Translations under genes and position numbers: made by a program | Assembly: GCA_003150515.1 (NCBI GenBank) | Contig: QALW01000026.1 | Span: 1 to 24,770, forward strand | DNA length: 24,770 nucleotides | Reading direction: 5' to 3' | From: Selenomonadales bacterium | GTDB lineage: Bacteria; Bacillota; Clostridia; Christensenellales; QALW01 | Part shown: positions 7,915 through 16,037 of the stretch, piece by piece | Position numbering within the stretch: the stretch's first letter is position 1 | Layout: each line of letters starts with the position of its first letter | Notes under the pieces: generated by a model | What the model was told of the DNA's origin: nothing | Databases searched by the model: none | Seen by the model: only the letters and a program-made list of their open reading frames with translations

Positions 7915-8084
7915 AAGCAGCCAATCGCGGCAGAATTCTAATATTATAGAATGAGCATATGTTCATATTACGCTTATTTCGGCCGTAAAATCCGCGCGGG
8001 GAACTCCTGCGCCGCCCAATCCTAACTGAACGCCGGCTCCGCCCGTCAGTTCCGCTTAATAACCTTTCGGGCGCCCGTTCCTGC
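7915..8084. other. Non-coding spacer with small palindromes
   Basis: The spacer lies between two minus-strand terminators. It holds a near-palindrome ATGAGCATATGTTCAT (7951-7966), an imperfect inverted repeat with AACTGA/TCAGTT ends (8024-8051) and the perfect palindrome CGGGCGCCCG (8068-8077). A TATAAT on the minus strand (7943-7948) lacks a matching -35. I see no coding frame here. Confidence 0.4.
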
Positions 8085-8107
8085 AAAAAATCAGCCGCTA
8101 TGCGGCT
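8085..8107 (-). terminator. Intrinsic terminator of the metallophosphoesterase gene
   Basis: The stem AGCCGC/GCGGCT (8093-8107, loop of three) is followed on the minus strand by GA and six T. It overlaps the stop codon of the gene ending at 8106. Confidence 0.8.
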
Positions 8108-8801
8108 AAGGGCAAATGAGTACGGGCTTAAAATTAATATAATCCCCCGCCGTCAAAATATATTGTACGCCGTTTAATTCAAAAGGCTCCCAGCCGCTCC
8201 GCGCAGAATGGACATGCCCGAAAACAACGCGGTCCGCGCCGTATTTTTCAAGCAGCGCGCTTACGGCCGTGGGGCGTTTATCCGGATAAAGAGGCGGATA
8301 ATGAAGCATAACTATCAGGCTCTCCCCGCCGCAGATCAGCTTTCTGCCCGCTGCCAGGCTCATTTCCAGCCGGATAAGCTCGCGATCATAAATTTTGCGG
8401 TCCTCCGGCGTAAAGCCGTCCGCATTAGGATTAAGCCATCCTCTGCTCCCGCATATAACTGCCCCGCCCAGCTTCAAAGCGTCGTTCTGCAAGAAATACA
8501 TATCGGGCGGAGCCGCTTCGCGCACCCGGCTTATAGAACCCCACCAATAATCATGATTGCCCCGTATTAACACCTTTTTCCCCGGCAGTTCTCCTATGGC
8601 GCGCAAATCGGCCAGAGCGTCCTGAAGGCTCATGGCCCAGGAAATATCCCCCGCTATAAGAACGGCGTCCTCCCGGCTCACCCGTTCCCTCCAAAAGGCG
8701 GATATTTTCTCCCAATGCCCCTCCCAGCCCGGACCAAACATATCCATGGGCTTGGGCTGGGCAAAGGAAAGATGCGTATCGGACAGGGCGTATATTTTCA
8801 T
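8106..8801 (-). CDS. Calcineurin-like metallophosphoesterase
   Basis: This 231-residue protein carries the dinuclear-metal phosphoesterase signature in order: DTH (Asp8, His10), GD (51-52), GNHD (81-84), a later MLHYPPLYP histidine and GHVH near the end. The family hydrolyses phosphoester bonds in the cytoplasm; the substrate cannot be told from the sequence. The start is ATG 8801, because AAAGGAG lies nine bases upstream; an in-frame ATG at 8825 would place that site inside the gene. It appears to be a single-gene unit: terminator at 8085-8107 and a divergent gene on the other side. Confidence 0.92.
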   Translation of the reverse strand: MKIYALSDTHLSFAQPKPMDMFGPGWEGHWEKISAFWRERVSREDAVLIAGDISWAMSLQDALADLRAIGELPGKKVLIRGNHDYWWGSISRVREAAPPDMYFLQNDALKLGGAVICGSRGWLNPNADGFTPEDRKIYDRELIRLEMSLAAGRKLICGGESLIVMLHYPPLYPDKRPTAVSALLEKYGADRVVFGHVHSARSGWEPFELNGVQYILTAGDYINFKPVLICP

Positions 8802-8866
8802 TCTAAAGCGCTCCTTTAAAAGCATTCATATTTAAGCCGGACGTTTACTATAATTATATAAAAGGC

Positions 8867-8880
8867 CGCGGCCGGCCGCG
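8867..8880. repeat. 14-bp perfect GC palindrome in a divergent intergenic region
   Basis: CGCGGCCGGCCGCG is fully self-complementary. It lies between the minus-strand metallophosphoesterase and the plus-strand gene starting at 8941, next to an AT-rich stretch with overlapping TATAAT-like boxes on both strands (8849-8858). It could be an operator, but no paired -35 boxes support this. Confidence 0.4.
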
Positions 8881-8940
8881 CCGCCCATCAGATTCGCCCG
8901 AAAAAACGGCCCGGCCCAAAAGGAAACGGAGGAAGAGATT

Positions 8941-9933
8941 ATGTACGAACATATATTAAGGGACGGCAAGCATCTTTACAGGCTGTTTCTGGACGAGAAC
9001 GAACAGCTCTTAAAGCTCTCCCAGGCCGAACAGGGAAAAATAACCTCCGCCTGCAATCTGAGCGAAATGCCCGTAGACTGCTTCAGCGCCGATATCAATT
9101 CGGACGGCCTGCACATGCTCGCATATACCGCCCGCAAGCTGCTGGTTTATATTAATTATCTGCCCGACGGCCGGCTCAACAGCGCCAATCTGGCTCGAAT
9201 CAGCGCCGAGGAGCAGAATATATCCCATCCGGTTATCTGCGCCGATAAAAACGGACTGAGAATTTATTATGTTGTAAGCGAGCCGGGCTCATATTCCCTC
9301 GTAGAATATAAAAAGGATTCCTCTTCCTGGAAAGGACGCAGATTGTATAATTCGCCCGACGCGCTGGCAGTCCTGGCTAACGATAAGCGCACGGGCAAGG
9401 TATATTTTATGCAGGAAGGCTCGCCCTGCGCGCTGTTTGAATGCGTTCCGTCAGTAAAACGGCTGCTGGAAGCTCCCAGCTTCAATTTTATGCAGTTTCT
9501 CAACGGCCAGCCCCTTTATGAGAGCGAAGGCAAAATATATCTGAACGGCGAATATTTATTTGACGGAGAATGCCCTTGTCTATATTGCAGCGGAGGTGAA
9601 AATTACACCCTTTACTGCCTTTCAGACGGCCAGCCCTGCCGCTCAGATTATAATTCAGGCTTTGCGCCGCCCGCTCCCAGAAATAATATTAATCAATGGA
9701 AAATATATAAATATACCGATTCCAGCCAAAACTGCTTTCTGCTTTCTACGCCCTTTCCCAGAATAAGCCTTCCTTTGGCCGAAAGCGCTCCGCAGGGCGT
9801 TCAGCCTCAAAACGCAGAGCTTTTAGGCAGATTAAGACAGCTCGAGGAAGAGGTATATCTCCTAAAAAGAGCGACATTCAATCTGGAAGCGGAAGTCCGG
9901 GCGCTTAAAAACGCCCCTAAACGGCCTCAATAA
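8941..9933 (+). CDS. Hypothetical protein with C-terminal coiled coil
   Basis: I do not recognise this 330-residue protein. It has no signal peptide or membrane segment, so it is probably cytoplasmic. Residues 1-280 alternate short hydrophobic strands with Gly/Asp/Asn turns (for example K-V-Y-F-M-Q-E-G and G-K-I-Y-L-N-G-E-Y-L-F-D-G), which suggests a beta-propeller or similar all-beta fold. A cluster of cysteines (CPCLYC near residue 213) could bind metal. Residues about 290-325 form a heptad coiled coil (LLGRLRQLEEEVYLLKRA), so it may oligomerise. The start has GGAGG eight bases upstream. It is the only plus-strand gene between 1 and 16189 and has its own terminator at 9985-10007, so it is transcribed alone. 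Confidence 0.85.
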   Translation: MYEHILRDGKHLYRLFLDENEQLLKLSQAEQGKITSACNLSEMPVDCFSADINSDGLHMLAYTARKLLVYINYLPDGRLNSANLARISAEEQNISHPVICADKNGLRIYYVVSEPGSYSLVEYKKDSSSWKGRRLYNSPDALAVLANDKRTGKVYFMQEGSPCALFECVPSVKRLLEAPSFNFMQFLNGQPLYESEGKIYLNGEYLFDGECPCLYCSGGENYTLYCLSDGQPCRSDYNSGFAPPAPRNNINQWKIYKYTDSSQNCFLLSTPFPRISLPLAESAPQGVQPQNAELLGRLRQLEEEVYLLKRATFNLEAEVRALKNAPKRPQ

Positions 9934-9984
9934 GCCGCCGTCTTCTCTTCGGGCACGCCTTAAAACAAAAAGACCGTTTCTCCG

Positions 9985-10007
9985 GCCGGGCGTGTCCCGG
10001 CTTTTTT
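9985..10007 (+). terminator. Intrinsic terminator of the plus-strand hypothetical gene
   Basis: The stem GCCGGG/CCCGGC (9985-10001, five-base loop) is followed directly by six T. It lies about 50 bases after the stop codon of the gene ending at 9933. Confidence 0.9.
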
Positions 10008-10090
10008 CCAGGCAAAACCAACCGAATAAAATCCGCTTCCGCATAACGCCCCTTTATGAAACAGCCGCGCCCGTATTTTAAGCGCCGTCA

Positions 10091-10111
10091 AAAAGGCGCG
10101 CCTCCGAGGCG
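10091..10111 (-). terminator. Possible terminator after deoC
   Basis: On the minus strand the short hairpin CGCCTCGGAGGCG (10099-10111) is followed by CGCC and five T. The stem is only five pairs, or alternatively AGGCG/CGCCT immediately before the T run, so the call is moderate. It begins just after the deoC stop. Confidence 0.5.
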
Positions 10112-10115
10112 AATA

Positions 10116-10784
10116 TCAATATCCGCCCTCAAACGCTTGGTCCTCGGCTATTTTTACGGCCGCTCCCGTGCCTATTCGTTCCGCGCCCGCCTCAATAAAT
10201 TGGGCGCATTCCTTTAAGGAGCGAATGCCTCCGGCCGCCTTAACCTTGAGCACGTTTCCCACCGTCTTTTTCATAAGGCGAACGTCCGCAAGAGTGGCCC
10301 CGCCTCCGGCCAGACCGGTGCTGGTCTTTACAAAGGCTGCCCCGGCGCGCGCGGCGGCCAGACAAGCCTGAATTTTCTGCTCGTCCGTCAGATAGCACGT
10401 CTCCAATATAACCTTGACGGCCCGTCCCTCGGCTGCCTTTACCACGCCGCGGATATCCTCCTCGGCTTTTTGATAATCGCCGTCCCGAACCGCGCCTATA
10501 TTGATTACCATATCCAATTCGTCCGCGCCCCTCCTGACGGCGTCCGCCGCCTCAAAGGCCTTGGTTTGAGAGGAATTTGCGCCCATGGGAAAGCCCACCA
10601 CCGTCGCTAGGGGCATTCTTCCCTCAAGCAGAGCCTTGCATAATTCTATATGGCAGGGATGCACGCATACCGCCGCAAAGCGGTATTTAAGAGCGTCCTC
10701 GCATAATTTAATCAGATCCTCTTTTTTAGCGTCCGCCTTAAGCAGCGTGCTGTCCAGCATGGAAAGTATTTTTTGTCTGTCCAT
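10116..10784 (-). CDS. deoC: Deoxyribose-phosphate aldolase
   Basis: Cleaves 2-deoxyribose 5-phosphate to glyceraldehyde 3-phosphate and acetaldehyde, the last step of deoxynucleoside catabolism. The 222-residue length is normal for the family. The Schiff-base lysine is Lys153 in FVKTSTG; Lys182 in KVKAAGGIR and Asp91 in ELDMVINIGA complete the active site. The start has GAGG seven bases before the ATG. It follows pdp by 16 bases, so the two consecutive salvage enzymes are probably made from one transcript. The phosphopentomutase needed between them is not in the window. Confidence 0.97.
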   Translation of the reverse strand: MDRQKILSMLDSTLLKADAKKEDLIKLCEDALKYRFAAVCVHPCHIELCKALLEGRMPLATVVGFPMGANSSQTKAFEAADAVRRGADELDMVINIGAVRDGDYQKAEEDIRGVVKAAEGRAVKVILETCYLTDEQKIQACLAAARAGAAFVKTSTGLAGGGATLADVRLMKKTVGNVLKVKAAGGIRSLKECAQFIEAGAERIGTGAAVKIAEDQAFEGGY

Positions 10785-10800
10785 TTTTCAGCCTCTTTTC

Positions 10801-12093
10801 TTATTCTATAATCTCATAAATCAACGGAGGAGCGGGACGCTCCTCGCCTATTCCAAACGCGCGCCCAAGCTGGAGGCCGGCCTGGCTCCAATCGCTTTTC
10901 TGCGTATAAACGCGGGCTATCGGCTCTCCTTTTTCCACTCTTTCCCTCAAGGTCTTAATTAAATATATACCCGCGCCGTAATCTATGCTCTCTCCCTTTT
11001 TCTCTCTGCCCGCGCCCAGCGCAAGGGCCGCGCTTCCCAGCGCCTGCGCGTCCATCTCGTTTATAAAGCCGCTTTTTTCGGCCTTATATTCATATTCGCG
11101 CGATACTGGCAGCATATCAAAACGGCTAAGCGCCCTTGCGTCTCCGCCCTGTGCCCAGACCATCCTTTCAAAACGGCTGAACGCCTCGCCCGAAAGAAGG
11201 CTCTTTTCCAGCTTCTCCCGCGCTTCAGTTTCAGAATTGGCCATCTCGCCCATAATAAGCAGACGGCAGCCCAATAAAAGCGCCACTTCTAATAGGGGGC
11301 CCTTTTCCTCTCCCTTAAGAATCCGAACGGCCTCCATAATTTCCAGACTGTTGCCTATAGCCCGTCCCAGCGGCCTGTTCATATCAGTTATAGCCGCCTG
11401 CACCCTTTTGCCGGCACGCCTGCCTATTTTAACCATCAGCCTGGCAAGCTCCCCCGCCGCGGCGGGCTCCTTCATAAAAGCGCCGCTACCGCATTTAACG
11501 TCCAGCATTATGCAGTCCGCCCCCGCGGCCAGCTTTTTGCTCATTATGCTGGAGGCTATAAGAGGTATGCTCTCCACTGTCGCCGTCACATCCCTCAGGG
11601 CGTATAAAAGCTTATCCGCCGGAGCCATATTTTCCGATTGGCCGGTAACGCAGAGCCCGTTTTCCCTCAGAATTTCCTTAAAGCGTTCTTCCCTGATCTC
11701 CAGGCACATATTGGGTATGCTTTCCAATTTATCCACCGTGCCGCCAGTATGCCCCAGGCCCCTGCCCGACATCTTGGCCACGACCGCGCCGCACGCCGCC
11801 AGCATAGGCGCCAGAATCAGGGTAACGCCGTCCGAAACGCCTCCGGACGAATGCTTATCCATTTTTACTCCCTTTATCTCCGAAAGGTCGCAAATATCCC
11901 CCGACGCCGTCATAGCCCGAGTCAGATTAAAGGTTTCCTCCTCGGTCATGCCGTTCAGATATATGGCCATAAGCATGGCGGAAATTTGGTAATCCGCCGC
12001 CTCCCCCGAAAGGCAGCCCGAAATAAATTCATCAATCTCAGCTTGATTCAAAGCCAGGCCGTCCCTCTTTTTCCGGAGCAGTTCGGTTATCAT
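10801..12093 (-). CDS. pdp: Pyrimidine-nucleoside phosphorylase
   Basis: Phosphorolyses thymidine, deoxyuridine and often uridine to the free base and (deoxy)ribose 1-phosphate. The 430-residue protein shows the family signature SGRGLGHTGGTVDKLE (109-124), a phosphate-binding KHSSGGVSD loop (80-88) and an SSIMSKKLAAG segment. The name pdp is preferred over deoA by resemblance to Gram-positive enzymes with broad pyrimidine specificity; deoA cannot be excluded. The ATG overlaps the stop of the upstream nitroreductase-like gene as ATGA, and GGGGGAGG lies seven bases before it, so translation is coupled. deoC follows. Confidence 0.95.
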   Translation of the reverse strand: MITELLRKKRDGLALNQAEIDEFISGCLSGEAADYQISAMLMAIYLNGMTEEETFNLTRAMTASGDICDLSEIKGVKMDKHSSGGVSDGVTLILAPMLAACGAVVAKMSGRGLGHTGGTVDKLESIPNMCLEIREERFKEILRENGLCVTGQSENMAPADKLLYALRDVTATVESIPLIASSIMSKKLAAGADCIMLDVKCGSGAFMKEPAAAGELARLMVKIGRRAGKRVQAAITDMNRPLGRAIGNSLEIMEAVRILKGEEKGPLLEVALLLGCRLLIMGEMANSETEAREKLEKSLLSGEAFSRFERMVWAQGGDARALSRFDMLPVSREYEYKAEKSGFINEMDAQALGSAALALGAGREKKGESIDYGAGIYLIKTLRERVEKGEPIARVYTQKSDWSQAGLQLGRAFGIGEERPAPPLIYEIIE

Positions 12094-12860
12094 GAATCCG
12101 CCTCCCCCAAATTAAAAAGGACTCTGTCCTCATATATTTTCATATCTACTTCATCCAGCACGCTGCCCAGATATATATCCGCATGGGCCGCGGCTATGCC
12201 CAAATCAATAAGCTGCATCTTGGGCGCTAAAATTCCTCTGGGCTCCAAACGTATTTCCAGATGATTTTCATCCGCTATAAACATCCAGGGCTGCCTGTTC
12301 ATAGAAGAAGGAGCCATGCGCGCGTATTCCATGGCCTGAATTAAATGGCCCGGAAGCCCTTGAAAATTGTCCGCGCCGTACAGCCGGCTCAATTCCAGCC
12401 GCCTGCGTTCAGGCTGGGGAGCGTCCGAATAGCCTATGGCGCAAACTGCCAGCAATTCCTCCGAATGCCCAATGGAACACAGCCGCTTAACCTCCGCTCT
12501 ATTATACGAGCCTCCCGCCCAGCAGGTTTTAAGCCCGCAATCTGTGCATTCGAGTATAAAGCGTTCACCCGCCATGCCCGCAAGCTGCCGCTTGATTGCG
12601 CAGTCCTTTTTGGCGATTACGGCCGCCAGCCCGCGCGCTCCGCTGATATTAGCTATAAGCTTTCCCAGCCCAGAGAAGGCTTTGTTATCCTGAAGAGGCG
12701 TATATTCAATCCGCACCTCCTCAAACATAGCGCTCAGAAAAGCGCAGCATTCCATTATAACGCATTCGTCTCCCGATGAAATGGGAAGATTATTGAATTT
12801 ACGCTCCGAATACCTCTTGGGAATAGCCTCCAGCCATCTACTTCGTTCTTCTCCGTCCAT
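12090..12860 (-). CDS. Nitroreductase-family (TM1586-like) protein
   Basis: This 256-residue protein has a nitroreductase-type FMN-binding start, with R-Y-S-E-R-K-F at 17-23. A later MEYARMAPSSMNRQPWMF stretch is the second half-domain of the TM1586-type nitroreductases, in which two half-domains lie in one chain. The usual substrate is unknown; these proteins are putative FMN oxidoreductases. AGGAG lies about 14 bases before the ATG, a long spacing, inside the end of yjbQ, and no better start is present. It lies 9 bases after yjbQ and overlaps pdp by four bases, so it belongs to the same operon as the salvage enzymes. Confidence 0.85.
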   Translation of the reverse strand: MDGEERSRWLEAIPKRYSERKFNNLPISSGDECVIMECCAFLSAMFEEVRIEYTPLQDNKAFSGLGKLIANISGARGLAAVIAKKDCAIKRQLAGMAGERFILECTDCGLKTCWAGGSYNRAEVKRLCSIGHSEELLAVCAIGYSDAPQPERRRLELSRLYGADNFQGLPGHLIQAMEYARMAPSSMNRQPWMFIADENHLEIRLEPRGILAPKMQLIDLGIAAAHADIYLGSVLDEVDMKIYEDRVLFNLGEADS

Positions 12861-12869
12861 CCGCTTTAA

Positions 12870-13286
12870 TTATTCTCCTATAATTTTTATTAAAACGCGC
12901 TTCTGGCGCTTTCCGTCAAATTCGCCGTAAAAAATCTGCTCCCACGTTCCAAAATCCAGTTTCCCGTCAGTAACGGCGCAGACAACCTCCCTGCCCATAA
13001 CCGTGCGCTTAAGATGGGCGTCCGCGTTGTCCTCATAGCCGTTATGGCGGTATTGTTCATACGGCCTCTCGGGCGCCAGACGCTCCAGCCATTGCTCCAT
13101 ATCCCAATGCAGCCCGCTTTCATCGTCGTTTATAAACACGCTGGCCGTAATATTCATAGCGTTGACTAAAACCAGCCCTTCCCTTATCCCGCTTTGTTTA
13201 ATAGCCGCCTCCACCTGCGGAGTAATATTGATAAAACCGCGCCGCGCGGGCAGATTGAAATATAATTCCTTTCGATAGCTTTTCAT
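12870..13286 (-). CDS. yjbQ: YjbQ family protein (UPF0047)
   Basis: A 138-residue protein with the conserved order of the family: N-A-M-N-I-T-A-S-V-F-I-N-D, HNGYEDNADAHLKRT, DGKLDFGTWEQIFYGEFDG and a closing K-R-V-L-I-K-I. The family is annotated as secondary thiamine-phosphate synthase enzyme from activity seen for E. coli YjbQ, but its physiological role is open. ATG 13286 is preferred to the TTG at 13304; neither has a strong ribosome site, and the TTG would lie inside the upstream palindrome (13298-13345). It is followed closely by the nitroreductase-like gene. Confidence 0.9.
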   Translation of the reverse strand: MKSYRKELYFNLPARRGFINITPQVEAAIKQSGIREGLVLVNAMNITASVFINDDESGLHWDMEQWLERLAPERPYEQYRHNGYEDNADAHLKRTVMGREVVCAVTDGKLDFGTWEQIFYGEFDGKRQKRVLIKIIGE

Positions 13287-13297
13287 AACGCTCAGAT

Positions 13298-13345
13298 AAT
13301 ACAATCACTGCAATGCGTTTTTAAAGAATAACGCGTGATTGTATT
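13298..13345. promoter_or_regulatory. Nested inverted repeat upstream of yjbQ
   Basis: Outer arms AATACAATCAC (13298-13308) and GTGATTGTATT (13335-13345) are perfectly complementary, and inner arms GCGTT (13315-13319) and AACGC (13330-13334) continue the stem past a six-base bulge. No T run follows on either strand, so it is not a normal terminator. It lies between the amidohydrolase stop and the yjbQ start and could be an operator, an RNA hairpin controlling yjbQ translation, or a processing site. Confidence 0.65.
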
Positions 13346-13369
13346 GCCTTTCCTCCTTCTGAAAATTTT

Positions 13370-14539
13370 TTACAGGCCGCCGTATACAACGCGCCCGTTG
13401 ATTACAGTCATAAGCACTTTTGCGCGCACGTCCAGCGGATGTCCGTCAAAAACGACTATGTCCGCGTCCAGTCCTTCCTTAACGGCGCCTATTCTTCCGT
13501 CCAAGCCGGTTATTCTCGCGGCGTTAACGGTCATAGCGCGCAGAGCCGCCTCCTCCGAAAGGCCGTTGCGGACTAAATAAGCGGCCGAAACATTCAGGAG
13601 CTGCACAGGCGTTTCAGGATGGTCGGTGCTCAAAGCAAATTCTATGCCCGCCCTTTCCAAAACAGCCGCGCCCGAATAACTGAGATTTTTCATTTCAATC
13701 TTAGGCCGGCCTATAAGTATGGGGCCTAATATGCAGCGGGCGTTATGCGCCTTAAGCACGTCCGTCATCATATAGCCCTCCGTGCAGTGATCCAGCGTAT
13801 AAGAAATGCCGAATTCCTCCGCAATCCTTATGGCCGTTTGAATATCGTCCGCCCTGTGGCAGTGTATTTTTAACGGAAGCTCCCCCCGCAGCACCTCCAG
13901 AAGGCATTCCATGCCCATATCCAATTCGGGCGCCTCTCCCCCGGCGCCTGCCGCATTTTTCTTTTCGCCGTAGGCCCGCGCTTTATAAAAAGCCTCTCTT
14001 AAAAGCGCAGCCGTGGCCATGCGCGTCATGGGGGAAGCCTTTTTCTGATTATAGCAGCGCTTGGGATTCTCCCCAAGGGCCGCCTTGAGGGCTGCCGGCT
14101 CCTTAATCAGCATCTCTTCTATCGTATTTCCAAAGGTCTTAAGCGCGCAGAAACGCCCTCCGATTACGTTGGCGCTGCCCGGGCCGGTCAAAACGGTTGT
14201 AACTCCCGCCTCCCTGGCCTCCAAAAAGGATTGGTCCAAAGGATTAATTCCATCCAGCCCCCGCAGAGCCGGAGTTATGGGATTGGTAATCTCATTGACG
14301 TCCTCTCCCTCAAAGCCCATTCCGTTCTCGCATATGCCTATATGGCAGTGCGCGTCAATAAAGCCGGGCGTAACATAACAGTTATGCGCGTCCAATATTT
14401 CGCATTCAGCTTCCTTAAACGCATATTCCCATTCGGACGCTCTTCCCGTTTTAATGATTTTATTATCCAATAATATATCCATGCCCTCTTTAAATCGGCC
14501 GCTTTCCAAAAGCAGCCGGGCATTTTTTATAAGTTTCAT
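13370..14539 (-). CDS. Amidohydrolase (imidazolonepropionase-like)
   Basis: A 389-residue cytoplasmic metal-dependent hydrolase of the amidohydrolase superfamily. The metal ligands are visible: HCH (His64, His66) after PGFIDA, HCH (His226, His228), His251 in TLDHCTEG, and Asp306 in STDHPETPV. The ends form the usual small beta-sandwich, with VINGRVVYGG at the C-terminus. The group cleaves C-N bonds in cyclic amides or imidazolones; the substrate cannot be told here. GAGGG lies six or seven bases before the ATG. It lies 67 bases after galK on the same strand and precedes yjbQ across the palindrome at 13298-13345, so it could belong to either unit. Confidence 0.92.
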   Translation of the reverse strand: MKLIKNARLLLESGRFKEGMDILLDNKIIKTGRASEWEYAFKEAECEILDAHNCYVTPGFIDAHCHIGICENGMGFEGEDVNEITNPITPALRGLDGINPLDQSFLEAREAGVTTVLTGPGSANVIGGRFCALKTFGNTIEEMLIKEPAALKAALGENPKRCYNQKKASPMTRMATAALLREAFYKARAYGEKKNAAGAGGEAPELDMGMECLLEVLRGELPLKIHCHRADDIQTAIRIAEEFGISYTLDHCTEGYMMTDVLKAHNARCILGPILIGRPKIEMKNLSYSGAAVLERAGIEFALSTDHPETPVQLLNVSAAYLVRNGLSEEAALRAMTVNAARITGLDGRIGAVKEGLDADIVVFDGHPLDVRAKVLMTVINGRVVYGGL

Positions 14540-14606
14540 AGCCTGCCCTCTCGTAAGAATTTATCATGCTCTTCTTTTTACAAGCCTCGGCTCCTTAAAA
14601 GCGCTT

Positions 14607-15872
14607 TTACATTTCCAGGCAAACAGCGCCTATAGGCCGAACGCATAATTCCACGGCCGCGCCCTCCCCGAAGAGCCTGTTCATCTGGCCGATATATATC
14701 TTTCTTTGAGCGTTGGGCACAAAAGCCATAATCGTGCCTCCAAAGCCGCCTCCATGCACTCTCCAGGCGCCGTCCTCCTTCAAAAGCAGCTCGCTCGCCG
14801 CCAAGGCCAGGGGCAGGCTCTGCTTAATTGAGCCGGGCTTATAAAGATTCTGCAATAACCGCCAGGAGCTCTCGCCCGAAAGGATGACCTCCCTGAAGAA
14901 ATCGGGCAGTCTGTCCTTTTTGAGCGCCTGAATTCCTCTCTGCACCCTCTTATTCTCCTCAAAAAAATGAATGCCCCGCAGAATAGCCCGGTCGGGAACG
15001 GCTTGATGCAATTCGTGCAGCGAGGCATAAAACGCTTTTTCCTCCAATTCGCAAAGCCTTTTTACGCCGAAATGCGCGCAGATTTGCCCCATTTCCTCAG
15101 TTATGGCCGCATATTCGCCGGTGAGATCCGCATGATCCTCCCGCACGTCGGTAATAATCAGGGAATAGCCCTTGCGCGCGAAATCATATTTAACGCTCTC
15201 GCATTCAGGCATTAAGGCCTCGTTAAAATCTATGGCTACAACTCCTCCGCATGCGCAGGCAAGCTGATCCATAAGGCCGCAGGGCTTGCCGAAATATTGA
15301 TTTTCAGCATATTGAGATATCTGCGCGATATCCATAACGCTTACCTTGCCGTCATTATAGAACTGAGAAAAAATCTGGCATATAAGCACCTCTACCGAGG
15401 CGGAGGAAGAAAGCCCCGAGCCTCGGAGAACATCGCTCATAATGCAGGCGTCAAAGCCGCCTATATTCATGCCCAGCTGTTTAAAACGGGCGGCTATCCC
15501 GCGAATCAGGCCGTTTGTAGTGCCCTGCTCGGAATAAACGGGCCCCAATTCGGAAAGCTCCAGGCAGAATTCTCTATCAAAGCCCTCTGAATTTACGGTT
15601 ATTTTCCCGTCTCCGCGCGGCGAAGCGGCCGCAATAGTGTCCAAATTTATAGAACCCGCCAGCACTCTACCGCCGTTATGGTCGGTATGATTGCCCAGTA
15701 TTTCCGTCCTGCCCGGCGCAGAAAAAAATTTAAAATCCTCCCGCCCAAAGCGCTCCGCAAATTTTTTGGCCAGCGCTTTATACCGCCAAAGCTGCTTATC
15801 CGCCCGTTCGCCGTATAAGCGCTCCAAAGCTCTCTGGGCGGCACGCGAATCCATTCTCCTGACAATATCCAT
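14607..15872 (-). CDS. galK: Galactokinase
   Basis: Phosphorylates galactose to galactose 1-phosphate with ATP, the first committed step of the Leloir pathway. The 421-residue GHMP kinase has the sugar-binding motif PGRTEILGNHTDHNGG (53-68), the ATP loop GSGLSSSASVEV (151-162) and HGGGFGGT near the C-terminus. The first motif departs from the classical GRxNxIGEHxDY, as in a galactokinase branch seen in clostridia. ATG 15872 is chosen because AGAGG lies seven bases upstream; the frame is open further up, but without a ribosome site. It is divergent from galT, with its own sigma-A promoter at 15994-16022 and a leader of about 115 bases. Confidence 0.95.
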   Translation of the reverse strand: MDIVRRMDSRAAQRALERLYGERADKQLWRYKALAKKFAERFGREDFKFFSAPGRTEILGNHTDHNGGRVLAGSINLDTIAAASPRGDGKITVNSEGFDREFCLELSELGPVYSEQGTTNGLIRGIAARFKQLGMNIGGFDACIMSDVLRGSGLSSSASVEVLICQIFSQFYNDGKVSVMDIAQISQYAENQYFGKPCGLMDQLACACGGVVAIDFNEALMPECESVKYDFARKGYSLIITDVREDHADLTGEYAAITEEMGQICAHFGVKRLCELEEKAFYASLHELHQAVPDRAILRGIHFFEENKRVQRGIQALKKDRLPDFFREVILSGESSWRLLQNLYKPGSIKQSLPLALAASELLLKEDGAWRVHGGGFGGTIMAFVPNAQRKIYIGQMNRLFGEGAAVELCVRPIGAVCLEM

Positions 15873-15993
15873 AATATATCCTCTTAAAAATTGATTTAAC
15901 TTTGCCGCTCTTATAAAAATCTTTTCCCTTGCAAGCGGCCCGACGCGCAATTTCCCCCGAAGCGTCTTTTAGGGCGCTTCAAACTACGCGGAT

Positions 15994-16022
15994 ATTATAT
16001 CATATCCTCTCACATTTAACAA
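15994..16022 (-). promoter_or_regulatory. Sigma-A promoter of galK
   Basis: On the minus strand: -35 TTGTTA (16017-16022), a 17-base spacer and -10 TATAAT (15994-15999). The predicted leader holds a six-pair hairpin GAAGCG/CGCTTC (15959-15980) before the galK start. Confidence 0.75.
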
Positions 16023-16037
16023 ATAGCTTATTGCTAT
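16023..16037. promoter_or_regulatory. Candidate shared gal operator
   Basis: The inverted repeat ATAGC-TTATT-GCTAT lies between the -35 boxes of the back-to-back galK and galT promoters and overlaps the galT -35. A second palindrome, AACGGCCGTT (16038-16047), lies in the galT spacer. Either could bind a repressor acting on both promoters. No regulator gene is in the window. Confidence 0.4.

Noticed and set aside
10985..11992. 335-residue plus-strand frame opposite pdp
   Set aside because: Shadow of a well-conserved gene; Ser/Leu-rich with no family features.
14597..14608. AAAAGCGCTTTT palindrome at the galK stop as a terminator
   Set aside because: Perfect palindrome with no loop and no clean T run; the following gene is likely still reached.
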